Shown: piece after piece, positions 23,511 to 31,341 of the stretch
How the letters are laid out: every line of letters begins with the position of its first letter
Numbering within the stretch: the stretch's first letter is position 1
Source: an uncultured Loktanella sp.
GTDB taxonomy: Bacteria; Pseudomonadota; Alphaproteobacteria; Rhodobacterales; Rhodobacteraceae
NCBI GenBank assembly: GCA_937132065.1
Contig: CAKZNT010000058.1
Span: forward strand, 1-35,371
Length of the DNA stretch: 35,371 bases
Reading direction: 5' to 3'
Made by a program: the position numbers and the translations under genes
Notes under the pieces: model-generated
The model's input: only the letters and a program-made list of their open reading frames with translations
The model's database searches: none
What the model was told of the DNA's origin: nothing

Positions 23511-24449
23511 CTAGCTGATCCGTTTTCCGTCACTGCCGATACGCGTGCCATAGACGCTAAGCGAATAGGTGCGATAGGCATTTTGCAGCGGATAGTTGCG
23601 ATGCGCGATCTCGGACCACGGGCTGCGCGAGACATGCACAAAGAAGCCTGCATTTTCCAAAACCGTCAGCACACGGGCCAGCAAGCTGGGGGCGGCGCCG
23701 GGAATGGGATGCACCTCGACAAAGATGTTTTCGACCTGCCCTAGTTTATCTGCGACCGCTTCCAGAACATCGGCTTCTGCGCCCTCGATGTCGATCTTGA
23801 GAAGCCCGACTGGCCCTTCTGCGAGGAAAGGATCAAGCGTGATGCAGGGCACTTTGGTTTCGGACAAACCGTCAAGCCCGCTGCGCGGATCCATCGACGA
23901 GGCCAGCGGTGCATCGGTGTCAAAGAACAGCGTTGCTTCGCCTTCTTTTGCCGCAACGGCGGCTTGGTGCAATTCAGCCCCTGCAAGCTTGGGGTTGTCC
24001 ATATTGCGGGTCAGAACCTTGAATGTCTCGGGGTGTGGCTCGATGCAGATCACCCGCGCGGCCTTGCAGCTACGGCGCGCATAATAGGCGGCAAGCCCGA
24101 TATTGGCGCCCGCATCAATGACCGTGGGTTCGGCAAGGGTCGTTTTGAAATGGTATTCGCGCCGTATCAGGATTTCTTCGGCGATGGTCAGCAGCGCGTG
24201 CTTTGTTTGAAAGGCAAACGCGCCCGTCCAAAGTTGCAGCTTGTTGTTGAGCAGCATCGCATCAATCAGCGCAGGCAGGGGAGCGCCGTCTTTGGTGGCG
24301 GCCCATTGTGTCGCGGCGTCGGCAACTTGGGCCATCACGGAAGGGCGCACATGGAGCAGGAGCGGCGACAGCACGGCCCCCAGTTCGGGCGTGTCATTTC
24401 CCAATTGCGTCATTTGGGCAAGCCAGTCTGTGCGATCCGGTGTCGTCAT
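23511..24449 (-). CDS. FkbM-family methyltransferase
   Basis: 312 residues, with GGAG (complement of 24455-24458) before ATG 24449. The methyltransferase domain has the SAM-binding VIDAGANIG (110-118), IEPHP (136-140) and LLKIDIEGAEADVLE (216-230), all diagnostic for FkbM-type O-methyltransferases. A helical N-terminal ~100 residues precedes it. In polysaccharide loci these enzymes methylate sugar hydroxyls. It stands alone on the minus strand, back to back with galE across 231 bases, and converges on the glycosyltransferase gene. Confidence 0.88.
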   Translation of the reverse strand: MTTPDRTDWLAQMTQLGNDTPELGAVLSPLLLHVRPSVMAQVADAATQWAATKDGAPLPALIDAMLLNNKLQLWTGAFAFQTKHALLTIAEEILIRREYHFKTTLAEPTVIDAGANIGLAAYYARRSCKAARVICIEPHPETFKVLTRNMDNPKLAGAELHQAAVAAKEGEATLFFDTDAPLASSMDPRSGLDGLSETKVPCITLDPFLAEGPVGLLKIDIEGAEADVLEAVADKLGQVENIFVEVHPIPGAAPSLLARVLTVLENAGFFVHVSRSPWSEIAHRNYPLQNAYRTYSLSVYGTRIGSDGKRIS

Positions 24450-24552
24450 GAAATCTCCGTTTCATTGGGGCCACTTTGCACGTGACTTGATTTGGAATAA
24501 TCGCGGGTGACGTGCACGCGAGATCATCAACGATAAGTGTCGCAAGCGCAAA

Positions 24553-24583
24553 TTGATGTAAAGCCCAAGCTGCGGCCTATAAT
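24553..24583 (+). promoter_or_regulatory. Candidate galE promoter
   Basis: TTGATG (24553-24558) and a perfect TATAAT (24578-24583) are separated by 19 bases, slightly long for a sigma-70 promoter, in an AT-rich part of the 231-base spacer upstream of galE. A 100-base leader would follow. Confidence 0.4.
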
Positions 24584-24680
24584 GTAGATTATGTTATATT
24601 TAACGGTGTGCTGGCAGCGATTGCTTGTCTTTTGATGCGGGGCTGATTACCAGAACTGTGATACTATAAAGAGATAAATC

Positions 24681-25697
24681 ATGCGCGTACTTGTCACTGG
24701 TGGTGCTGGCTACATTGGCAGCCACACATTGCTTGAGTTGATGGCTCAGGGCCATGAGGTCTGTGTGGTTGACAACTTTTCCAACAGCTCTCCGGTTGTG
24801 CTTGACCGTGTGCGCAGCCTGTCTAACGGCACGGTGATCAGCGTCGAGGCCGATATCCGCGACCGCGCCGCATTGGACGATGTAATGGACAGCTTTGCCC
24901 CCGAGGCGGTGATCCACTTTGCAGGCCTCAAGGCGGTGGGCGAAAGTGCGGTTAAACCGATTGATTATTACGATGTGAATATCACGGGCACGTTGTGTTT
25001 ACTGGCGGCGATGGATCGTGTCGGCTGCACGCGGATCATCTTTTCGTCGTCCGCGACCGTTTACGGTGAACCCGTTTATCTGCCCTACGACGAGGCGCAC
25101 CCCTTGGCCCCTACATCGGTTTATGGCCGCACCAAGCTGATGGCCGAAGAGATCATGACCGACTGGACCAGTGCCCGCCCCGAAGCATCGGCTGTCTTGC
25201 TGCGGTATTTCAATCCCGTGGGTGCGCACCCTTCTGCCCAGATCGGTGAAGACCCCAGTGATATTCCCAACAACCTGATGCCGTTCATTGCCCAAGTTGC
25301 CGTGGGCAAGCGTCCGCATTTGTCCATTTTTGGCGATGACTACGACACGCCTGACGGCACGGGGTTGCGCGATTATATCCATGTGATTGACCTTGCGCGG
25401 GCGCATGTCGCGGCCCTGGATTACGCGGCCCGCACCACAGGCGCGCGCCCCTTTAATATCGGCACAGGCCAAAGCTATAGCGTGCGCGATATGGTCGCCG
25501 CATTTGCCCGCGCTGCGGGGCGCGACATTCCTGTGCAGATTGCCCCGCGCCGTGCGGGCGATATCGCGGCGATGCAGGCCGATGCGACGCGTGCCGCCAC
25601 AGAATTGGGCTGGCGTGCGACCCATGATCTAGATGACATGACGGCAAGCACATGGGCATGGCAATCGGCTAATCTGGATGGATATGGGACGCATTAG
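24681..25697 (+). CDS. galE: UDP-glucose 4-epimerase
   Basis: 338 residues, the normal GalE length. The NAD-binding TGGAGYIGSH starts at residue 6, the catalytic Ser is in SSSATVYGE (Ser124) and the YGRTK motif gives Tyr148/Lys152. The family segments RYFNPVGAHPSAQIGEDP, GTGLRDYIHVIDLARAHV and FNIGTGQSYSV are all present. It interconverts UDP-glucose and UDP-galactose (or the N-acetyl forms), supplying donors for the glycosyltransferases around it. The end of the gene overlaps the start of the next gene by 20 bases. Confidence 0.95.
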   Translation: MRVLVTGGAGYIGSHTLLELMAQGHEVCVVDNFSNSSPVVLDRVRSLSNGTVISVEADIRDRAALDDVMDSFAPEAVIHFAGLKAVGESAVKPIDYYDVNITGTLCLLAAMDRVGCTRIIFSSSATVYGEPVYLPYDEAHPLAPTSVYGRTKLMAEEIMTDWTSARPEASAVLLRYFNPVGAHPSAQIGEDPSDIPNNLMPFIAQVAVGKRPHLSIFGDDYDTPDGTGLRDYIHVIDLARAHVAALDYAARTTGARPFNIGTGQSYSVRDMVAAFARAAGRDIPVQIAPRRAGDIAAMQADATRAATELGWRATHDLDDMTASTWAWQSANLDGYGTH

Positions 25698-27039
25698 AGA
25701 CTATTTCAGGCCACCACGGCGGATGTTTTCGCTGATCGCGGCGGCCTATAATGTTGCCCCCTACCTTGATGATTTCTTCGCAAGTGTGATCGCGCAGACC
25801 TATGGTTTGGCGGGGGTCGAATTGATCGTCGTCAATGACGGATCAACCGACGAGACGGGCCAGATCATTGACCGCTGGGCGGCCCGCTATCCCAAGCTGA
25901 TCCGCGTGATCCACCAGAAAAACGGCGGCGTTGCAGCGGCGCGCAATGCGGGCATGGCGCAGGCAAAAGGCGTTTGGATCGGGTTTCCCGACCCTGATGA
26001 CATCTTGCATCCCGCCTACCTCACCACACTTGCACAAGCCGTGGACCCCGAGGCGACCCAAGTTGCGATTGTTGCCAATCTGGTCCGCTATATCGAAGAG
26101 ACAGACAGTTACGCCGACACCCACCCGATGCGGTATCGGTTCACAAAGGGGCTGGTGTCGCGTCCCGTGCACAAAACCCGCGACATGATCTTGCAAAGCG
26201 TGAGCCACGCGGTGTTCAGGCGCGCCGCTCTTGTGGCGCATGGCTTGCGGTTTGACCCCGCGATCAAGCCGACATTCGAAGACGGGCATTTTGCAAACAG
26301 CCTGCTGATCCTTGAGGCCGACAAGATGATCAGCTTTGTGCCCGAGGCGGTCTATTACTATCGCAAACGCGCCGCGCTTGGCTCTGCGGTGGACGGGTCG
26401 CGCGACGATCCGCGCTGGTATACGACCCAGATCGAAACGGGGTATCTGTCGCTGATTAAGCTGGCCCAAGACAGGCTTGGCCATGTGCCCCCCTTCATCC
26501 AGATCAATTGCCTGTATTCGATGATGTGGCGGTTCCGGTATCTGGTGGATCAACCCGACCGCGCGGCCCTGTTGGATCGCGCGACCCAAGCCACATTGCG
26601 CGATAATCTGGCCCGCGTTTTTGCGAGCATCGACAAGGATGTGATCATGCGGTTCCACCGCGCGGGATGTTCCGAGATGCACAAGGTTGCCCTGCTTGCG
26701 CGCTATGGGAAGGGGCTACGCGATCCCCAGCGTATCCAGCCCGTCAAAATTGGTGAAAACCTGTTTGAATTCCAGTGGTATGAAGACCCAGCCCTGCCTG
26801 TTGTCTTGCATCCGTTCGTCAATGATGCGCCTGCGAAAATACTGGCAAAAGCCCAAGAACAGAGTCTGTTTTTGGGTGACCCTTATGTGTGCCAGAGCCG
26901 CGTGCAAATCCGTGTCGCGGATGGTGACAGCGTGCATTTTGCCGCTGCTGACGGGCGTAAAACCTGCTTTCGGGATCGCGGCCTTGATCTGGGCGCGCAG
27001 ATTGACGGGGCACAGTTGGATCACCTGCGCCCCGTCTGA
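25678..27039 (+). CDS. Family 2 glycosyltransferase
   Basis: 453 residues if started at ATG 25678, inside the galE end; ATG 25684 or ATG 25723 (giving MFSLIAAAYNV) are alternatives. Residues ~16-230 are a GT2/GT-A domain: SLIAAAYNVAPYLDDFFASV, VVNDGSTDET (51-60), NGGVAAARNAGM and the metal-binding FPDPDD (103-108). FEDGHFANSLL is the family's ED region. The last ~150 residues form an extra domain without recognised motifs (VADGDSVHFAAADGRK). It probably adds a sugar to the repeat unit. It abuts the convergent phosphomannomutase gene with no gap. Confidence 0.88.
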   Translation: MDMGRIRDYFRPPRRMFSLIAAAYNVAPYLDDFFASVIAQTYGLAGVELIVVNDGSTDETGQIIDRWAARYPKLIRVIHQKNGGVAAARNAGMAQAKGVWIGFPDPDDILHPAYLTTLAQAVDPEATQVAIVANLVRYIEETDSYADTHPMRYRFTKGLVSRPVHKTRDMILQSVSHAVFRRAALVAHGLRFDPAIKPTFEDGHFANSLLILEADKMISFVPEAVYYYRKRAALGSAVDGSRDDPRWYTTQIETGYLSLIKLAQDRLGHVPPFIQINCLYSMMWRFRYLVDQPDRAALLDRATQATLRDNLARVFASIDKDVIMRFHRAGCSEMHKVALLARYGKGLRDPQRIQPVKIGENLFEFQWYEDPALPVVLHPFVNDAPAKILAKAQEQSLFLGDPYVCQSRVQIRVADGDSVHFAAADGRKTCFRDRGLDLGAQIDGAQLDHLRPV

Positions 27040-28410
27040 TTACCCCAAAAGGGTTTGCAGCACTGATAGACCCGCAGTGAGAGTTTCCTGAGCATTTTCG
27101 GCGCTGTCGCTCTCGACGTAAAGCCGCAGTTCAGGCGCGTTCCCCGAGGGGCGCAGGTGCACGATCCGCCCGTCCAAAAGCGTCATACGAAGCCCGTCCG
27201 TGCGGTCCACGCTGGCCTCGATCCCGTCCATTCGGGCCAAAAATGACGCCCTTTTGCCAGTATCAGTGTCGAATGACCCAACCAGCGCGTTTGATTTTTC
27301 CGTTGGCACATCTTGCAACCGATCAGCCGCGGTAAAGCGCGCAGGTTCGGCTGCGACCAAGGCGGCCAGCCCCCCGTTTTGGTGGGCCAATGCCAAGGGC
27401 GCGACCAAGGGTAAAACCGCGTCACGCGTCATCAACGGGGGCAAGGCGCCCGCAGGACCAGCCGCGTTATATCCCAAAAGGAACCCGCCGTTGGCCTCGT
27501 ATCCGACGACATTTCCGACCGTCTGTTCCATGCCTGCGATGACATAGGGTGACCCGATGCGGGTGCGCACAACGGTGTCGAATTTATCCTCGGCCCCTGT
27601 GTTGGACGACACGGGCGTCACGGCGGTTTGCGCGTTGAGGGCTGCGCCTGTGATCTGCCCCAGAATGTCGCCAACGATCACTGTGCCGCTTGCGTCTGTC
27701 ATCAAGGGGCGGTCCCCGTCCCCGTCCGTCGAGATAATCGCGTCAAGCGCGTGCGCGCTGGCCCATGTTTTTAACTGGCTGCGAATGGCAGGGTCCACGG
27801 CTTCGGTATCGACGGGGATAAACGCAGGGGAGCGCCCAAGCTCGACCACATCCGCGCCAAGCTGTGCAAACAGATCAAGCAAGAGGTCGCGCCCCACTGC
27901 CGAATGACTATAAACACCAATGCGCAGCCCCGTAAGCGCGGTTCCGTAAGCGGTGACAAACCGCGCAACATAAGCCGCGCCTGCCTGTGTGTTTTGCACC
28001 ACGGCTGGCCCTGCAATAGTGTCTGTTTTGCCGTCCAAGGCGGCCAGAATAGCGCCTTCATGCGCCTTGGTGATCTCGCCTGCGGGTGTGTAGAACTTGA
28101 GCCCGTTGCGATCGGCGGGAATGTGGCTGCCTGTGATCATCACCGCGCATGCCCCCGCCTCCATCGCGGCCAAGGCCAGCGCGGGTGTGGGCACATCGCC
28201 ACAATCGGTCACGGCCAGCCCTGCGGCCTGTGCGGCCTGTGCAACCATACCCGCAATCGCGGGGGATGACGGGCGTAAATCGCGCCCCACAAAAAGCCCC
28301 GTTCCAACAGGACAGGCGCGGATAAAGGCCTGCACATGCGTGCCAACCAGATCGGGCGTCAATTCGGTGACAAGGCCGCGCAGGCCACTCGTGCCAAACT
28401 TTGGGGGCAT
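27040..28410 (-). CDS. Phosphomannomutase/phosphoglucomutase family protein
   Basis: 456 residues. Features of the alpha-D-phosphohexomutase superfamily are in order: KFGTSGLRG (4-12), the phosphoserine loop ITGSHIPADRNG (92-103, Ser95), the metal-binding STDGDGDRP (227-235), the sugar-binding YEANGGFLLG and the phosphate-binding RPSGNAPELRLYVES near the end. TGSHIP replaces the commoner TASHNP, a variant that should still carry the phosphate. It would make mannose 1-phosphate or glucose 1-phosphate for nucleotide-sugar synthesis. It lies 15 bases downstream of the wbpM-like gene, in the same transcription unit. Confidence 0.92.
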   Translation of the reverse strand: MPPKFGTSGLRGLVTELTPDLVGTHVQAFIRACPVGTGLFVGRDLRPSSPAIAGMVAQAAQAAGLAVTDCGDVPTPALALAAMEAGACAVMITGSHIPADRNGLKFYTPAGEITKAHEGAILAALDGKTDTIAGPAVVQNTQAGAAYVARFVTAYGTALTGLRIGVYSHSAVGRDLLLDLFAQLGADVVELGRSPAFIPVDTEAVDPAIRSQLKTWASAHALDAIISTDGDGDRPLMTDASGTVIVGDILGQITGAALNAQTAVTPVSSNTGAEDKFDTVVRTRIGSPYVIAGMEQTVGNVVGYEANGGFLLGYNAAGPAGALPPLMTRDAVLPLVAPLALAHQNGGLAALVAAEPARFTAADRLQDVPTEKSNALVGSFDTDTGKRASFLARMDGIEASVDRTDGLRMTLLDGRIVHLRPSGNAPELRLYVESDSAENAQETLTAGLSVLQTLLG

Positions 28411-28425
28411 AAAAGATATCCTTGA

Positions 28426-30327
28426 TCAGGTCAGGTTGTTTGTGGCTTCGCGGTCGTCTTGGATGAAATGCGCGCCGCCCTCGACCCAGCGGGCAAGTGC
28501 CACGCGCAAGGCCGTTTCGTCGCCTTCTGCGATCGCCTCTTTTAGGGCGCGTAGAGCCGCCGCCACTTCGATCTCGCTCAGGTGCTTCTCGTTGGCTTGC
28601 AGGATGCGCGGGTGCGCAGTCGTTGTCTGCCCTTTGCCGATCAACAGCTCTTCGTGGATCTTTTCACCTGGCCGCAGCCCCGTGAACTTGATCTCGATAT
28701 CACCGCTCGGGTTGGCATCACTGCGCAAGGAATATCCCACCGCGCTAATCATCTGGCAGGCCAGATCGTAGATGCGCACAGGATCGCCCATATCCAGAAC
28801 AAAGACGTCACCGCTGGCGTCAAATGACCCTGCAACAAGCACAAGGCGTGCCGCCTCGGGGATGGTCATGAAATAGCGGGTCACTTCGGGGTGGCGCACC
28901 GTTACGGGGCCGCCATTTTTGATCTGCTCGTGAAACAACGGAATGACCGACCCCGAAGACCCCATGACATTGCCGAACCGCACCATCGAAAACATTGTTT
29001 TGCTTTGCGTCCGGTTTGCAAGATCATGCACGACAATCTCGGCGAGCCGCTTGGAGGCGCCCATGATGTTGGTCGGGCGCACGGCCTTGTCGGTTGAAAC
29101 CAGAATGAAGCGCTCGACCTCAAACGCGGCGGCGGCGCGGGCAAGTGTATGCGTGCCAAGCACGTTGTTGGCCGTGCCTGTGATCGGGTTTTGCTCGACC
29201 AGTGTCACGTGTTTATAGGCGGCGGCGTGAAGCACGACCTGCACATCATTGTTGGCAAGGGTGCGCGTCACAAGCGCCTGATCGGTCACAGAGCCAAGCA
29301 CAGGCACAATGTCGGTGGCATGGCTCACACCCAAGTCGCGCAATTCCATGTCGATATTGTAGAGCGCCAGTTCGCTGATCTCGAACAGAACGATGCGTGT
29401 GGGGCGACAGGCAAAGACCTGCCGGCATAGCTCCGAGCCAATAGACCCCCCTGCCCCTGAAATCAGCACAGATTTGCCCGCATAGGCATCTGATCCGCCC
29501 GACAGTTCCCGATCAAGGGCGGGCCGCCCGAGCAGTTGCCCGTGGGCGACGGGCTGCATTTGTTCGGTGATGGGCGATTGTCCTGTGATCTGCGCAAAGG
29601 ATGGCACGGTGTGCACATCAAGCCCCAAGTCACGAAGCCTGCGTGACAATTGCGCCTGTTTGGGCGGCGCCATTGCAGGCATGGCCAAGACGACACGGTC
29701 AATATTGCGGGCCTTGACCAAGGCTTCGATTGTCAGGGGGGAATAGACCGTCAGCCCTTGGATCAGGGTGGTTTGCAGCGCCTCGTTGTCGTCAACAAAG
29801 GCCACGGGTGTTGTCGCCTGATCGGTGTGCAATGCGGCAGCAAGCTGGCGCCCCGTTTGCCCTGCCCCGTAGATCAGCAGGCGGCATTGTGGTTGCCCGT
29901 GGCGATAGATTGCAAGCAGGACCTGCAACATCAACATGCGCGCCCCGACCGACATAAAGAAATAGAGCAGCGCGAAATTGATGAAGGTGGCAAACGACGT
30001 GCCATAGCCTGCAAGATCATCCATGATCGCGGCGGCAAGCCCGAGCAAAACGGCATGTAATGCGGTCAACCCGATCGCGTGATTTTCAAAGGCCTTGAGC
30101 TGGATACGGTGTAGCCCCAGCACCACCGACAAAAGCCAGGAAAAACCCATCAACAGCGGGAGAGCCAGCCAGTGGCGCGACATGTTCTCAAAGGCCAGCC
30201 CGTCATTATACTGCAAGATCATCGCAGCAAAGAGCGCCGGCGGCACAAGGATAACATCCACAAACAACAAGATGCGCCGCTTGGTCGAGCGTGCGAGCGT
30301 GCTTGCTATCTTGAATATTGCGGTCAC
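28426..30327 (-). CDS. WbpM/CapD-type UDP-sugar 4,6-dehydratase, membrane-anchored
   Basis: 633 residues from GTG 30327, which overlaps the sulfotransferase stop as GTGA; a longer frame to 30399 lies inside that gene. Four hydrophobic segments fill residues ~18-145, followed by a first nucleotide-binding fold (GAGQTGR, 154-160) and the catalytic short-chain dehydrogenase domain (GAGGSIGSE, 291-299; HAAAYKHV, 367-374; STDKAVRPTNIMGASK, 411-426). Met replaces the usual catalytic Tyr before Lys426, as in the large WbpM/FlaA1-type dehydratases. They convert UDP-GlcNAc to 4-keto-6-deoxy sugars, the first step to bacillosamine, QuiNAc or FucNAc. The enzyme likely provides the first sugar of the lipid-linked unit. 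Confidence 0.92.
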   Translation of the reverse strand: MTAIFKIASTLARSTKRRILLFVDVILVPPALFAAMILQYNDGLAFENMSRHWLALPLLMGFSWLLSVVLGLHRIQLKAFENHAIGLTALHAVLLGLAAAIMDDLAGYGTSFATFINFALLYFFMSVGARMLMLQVLLAIYRHGQPQCRLLIYGAGQTGRQLAAALHTDQATTPVAFVDDNEALQTTLIQGLTVYSPLTIEALVKARNIDRVVLAMPAMAPPKQAQLSRRLRDLGLDVHTVPSFAQITGQSPITEQMQPVAHGQLLGRPALDRELSGGSDAYAGKSVLISGAGGSIGSELCRQVFACRPTRIVLFEISELALYNIDMELRDLGVSHATDIVPVLGSVTDQALVTRTLANNDVQVVLHAAAYKHVTLVEQNPITGTANNVLGTHTLARAAAAFEVERFILVSTDKAVRPTNIMGASKRLAEIVVHDLANRTQSKTMFSMVRFGNVMGSSGSVIPLFHEQIKNGGPVTVRHPEVTRYFMTIPEAARLVLVAGSFDASGDVFVLDMGDPVRIYDLACQMISAVGYSLRSDANPSGDIEIKFTGLRPGEKIHEELLIGKGQTTTAHPRILQANEKHLSEIEVAAALRALKEAIAEGDETALRVALARWVEGGAHFIQDDREATNNLT

Positions 30328-31082
30328 GGTTGTTCCTTGGCTGTCTTTGTCATCCAGTTTTCGCACATCTCGTAAAAGGCGATGTCTTGTGCATACCACA
30401 ATGACAGGTTCTTGCGGGCCTTTTCGCTCAGTGGCGGAATGTTGGTATAATCATTGGCATGGGCCGCCTTGGGGTCGCTGGTGATTTTGACATCCCGACC
30501 GCCCAGATCCAGCTTGGCGCGCGCAAAGAACACTGCAAGATCGGCGTCAAAATGCTCTTGGCGCAGAATCCAGATCGGAGGCCGTGTGTAGAGAAAGCTG
30601 CCGCGGCAATAGAACCAGTCGGATTGGTTTTGCGCGGTGTGGCGAATGGACTTCATCGCCGCCCAAGCCATATCCCCGCGCTCGGTTTTCTCAAACAGGG
30701 CCTCGGCCAGATCATTGGCGTGCTCAAAGGTTTTGAAAGCAAACCTGTCGTCGACAGTCCAGCCGACATGCAACCTTGGTGCGCCCTTGCGCTTGCGCGA
30801 ATAAAACCCCGATTTGAACCGCGAAATCGGGTGGCGGATGCTGAAAAAGTAGTCAGCGTCCCGATTGATGTCGCGCAGGAATGTATCGTGATTATGCTTG
30901 ACGATTTTACGCCCCTTGGGGGCGCGATTTACCTGCCGCGCGATCTGCGCAATCTGGCTGCCTGCACATTTGCCGATATGTAGAAAATGGATGTCGACCG
31001 GGTTCAACGACGGGTCGGCCCGCGTTTCCTTCACAGTGCTGACGACGTCGGTGGCTTGTGCCGGACTGGTCGGATTCTGCAT
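30324..31082 (-). CDS. Sulfotransferase-family protein
   Basis: 252 residues from ATG 31082, chosen because AGAGGG lies just upstream; a longer frame to 31160 has no such site. The PAPS-binding 5' loop is HIGKCAGSQ (35-43; compare the usual PKTGT/S.. loop) and the 3'-phosphate site is SIRHPISRFKSGFY (81-94), as in the membrane-glycan sulfotransferase (Sulfotransfer_2/HNK-1-like) group. No signal or membrane segment is seen. It would sulfate the polysaccharide, a common feature of marine exopolysaccharides. It is translationally coupled to the wbpM-like gene (GTGA). Confidence 0.8.
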   Translation of the reverse strand: MQNPTSPAQATDVVSTVKETRADPSLNPVDIHFLHIGKCAGSQIAQIARQVNRAPKGRKIVKHNHDTFLRDINRDADYFFSIRHPISRFKSGFYSRKRKGAPRLHVGWTVDDRFAFKTFEHANDLAEALFEKTERGDMAWAAMKSIRHTAQNQSDWFYCRGSFLYTRPPIWILRQEHFDADLAVFFARAKLDLGGRDVKITSDPKAAHANDYTNIPPLSEKARKNLSLWYAQDIAFYEMCENWMTKTAKEQP

Positions 31083-31153
31083 CGTTTTCCCTCTCGGTAT
31101 CGGGTGGCTTTCACACTCACAAGACGTTGATGGATACCTTATTTTACGCGCGT

Positions 31154-31221
31154 TTGGCAATGTGCCAATTGGCCCGTTTTTGCCCCCCGCCCGGCGGTAT
31201 TCAGACTGGTTTAACTAAACC
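31154..31221. promoter_or_regulatory. Two palindromes in the divergent spacer before the RTX gene
   Basis: TTGGCA-ATG-TGCCAA (31154-31168) and GGTTTA-AC-TAAACC (31208-31221) are exact inverted repeats in the 259-base spacer between the divergent sulfotransferase and RTX genes. They are 39 bases apart and could be regulator-binding sites. No clear -35/-10 pair was identified. Confidence 0.35.
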
Positions 31222-31341
31222 TTATGGCAATTCAGCCCCAAGGTCCGCCCTTTGGCCGTATTTGAGCCACGCCCAAAGCCGTAGCGCCCCCCAGAAACCG
31301 AGAGGACGATTTCCGGTTTCGCGCGAAGGCTTACAAGGTTC

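Noticed and set aside
25843..26682. 279-codon minus-strand open frame opposite the GT2 gene
   Set aside because: Antisense shadow; the plus-strand product has the NDGSTDET and DPDD motifs.
31316..31330. Possible fourth parS (GTTTCGCGCGAAGG)
   Set aside because: Lacks the two central bases and the outer AAC of the other three sites; the short palindrome is likely chance.
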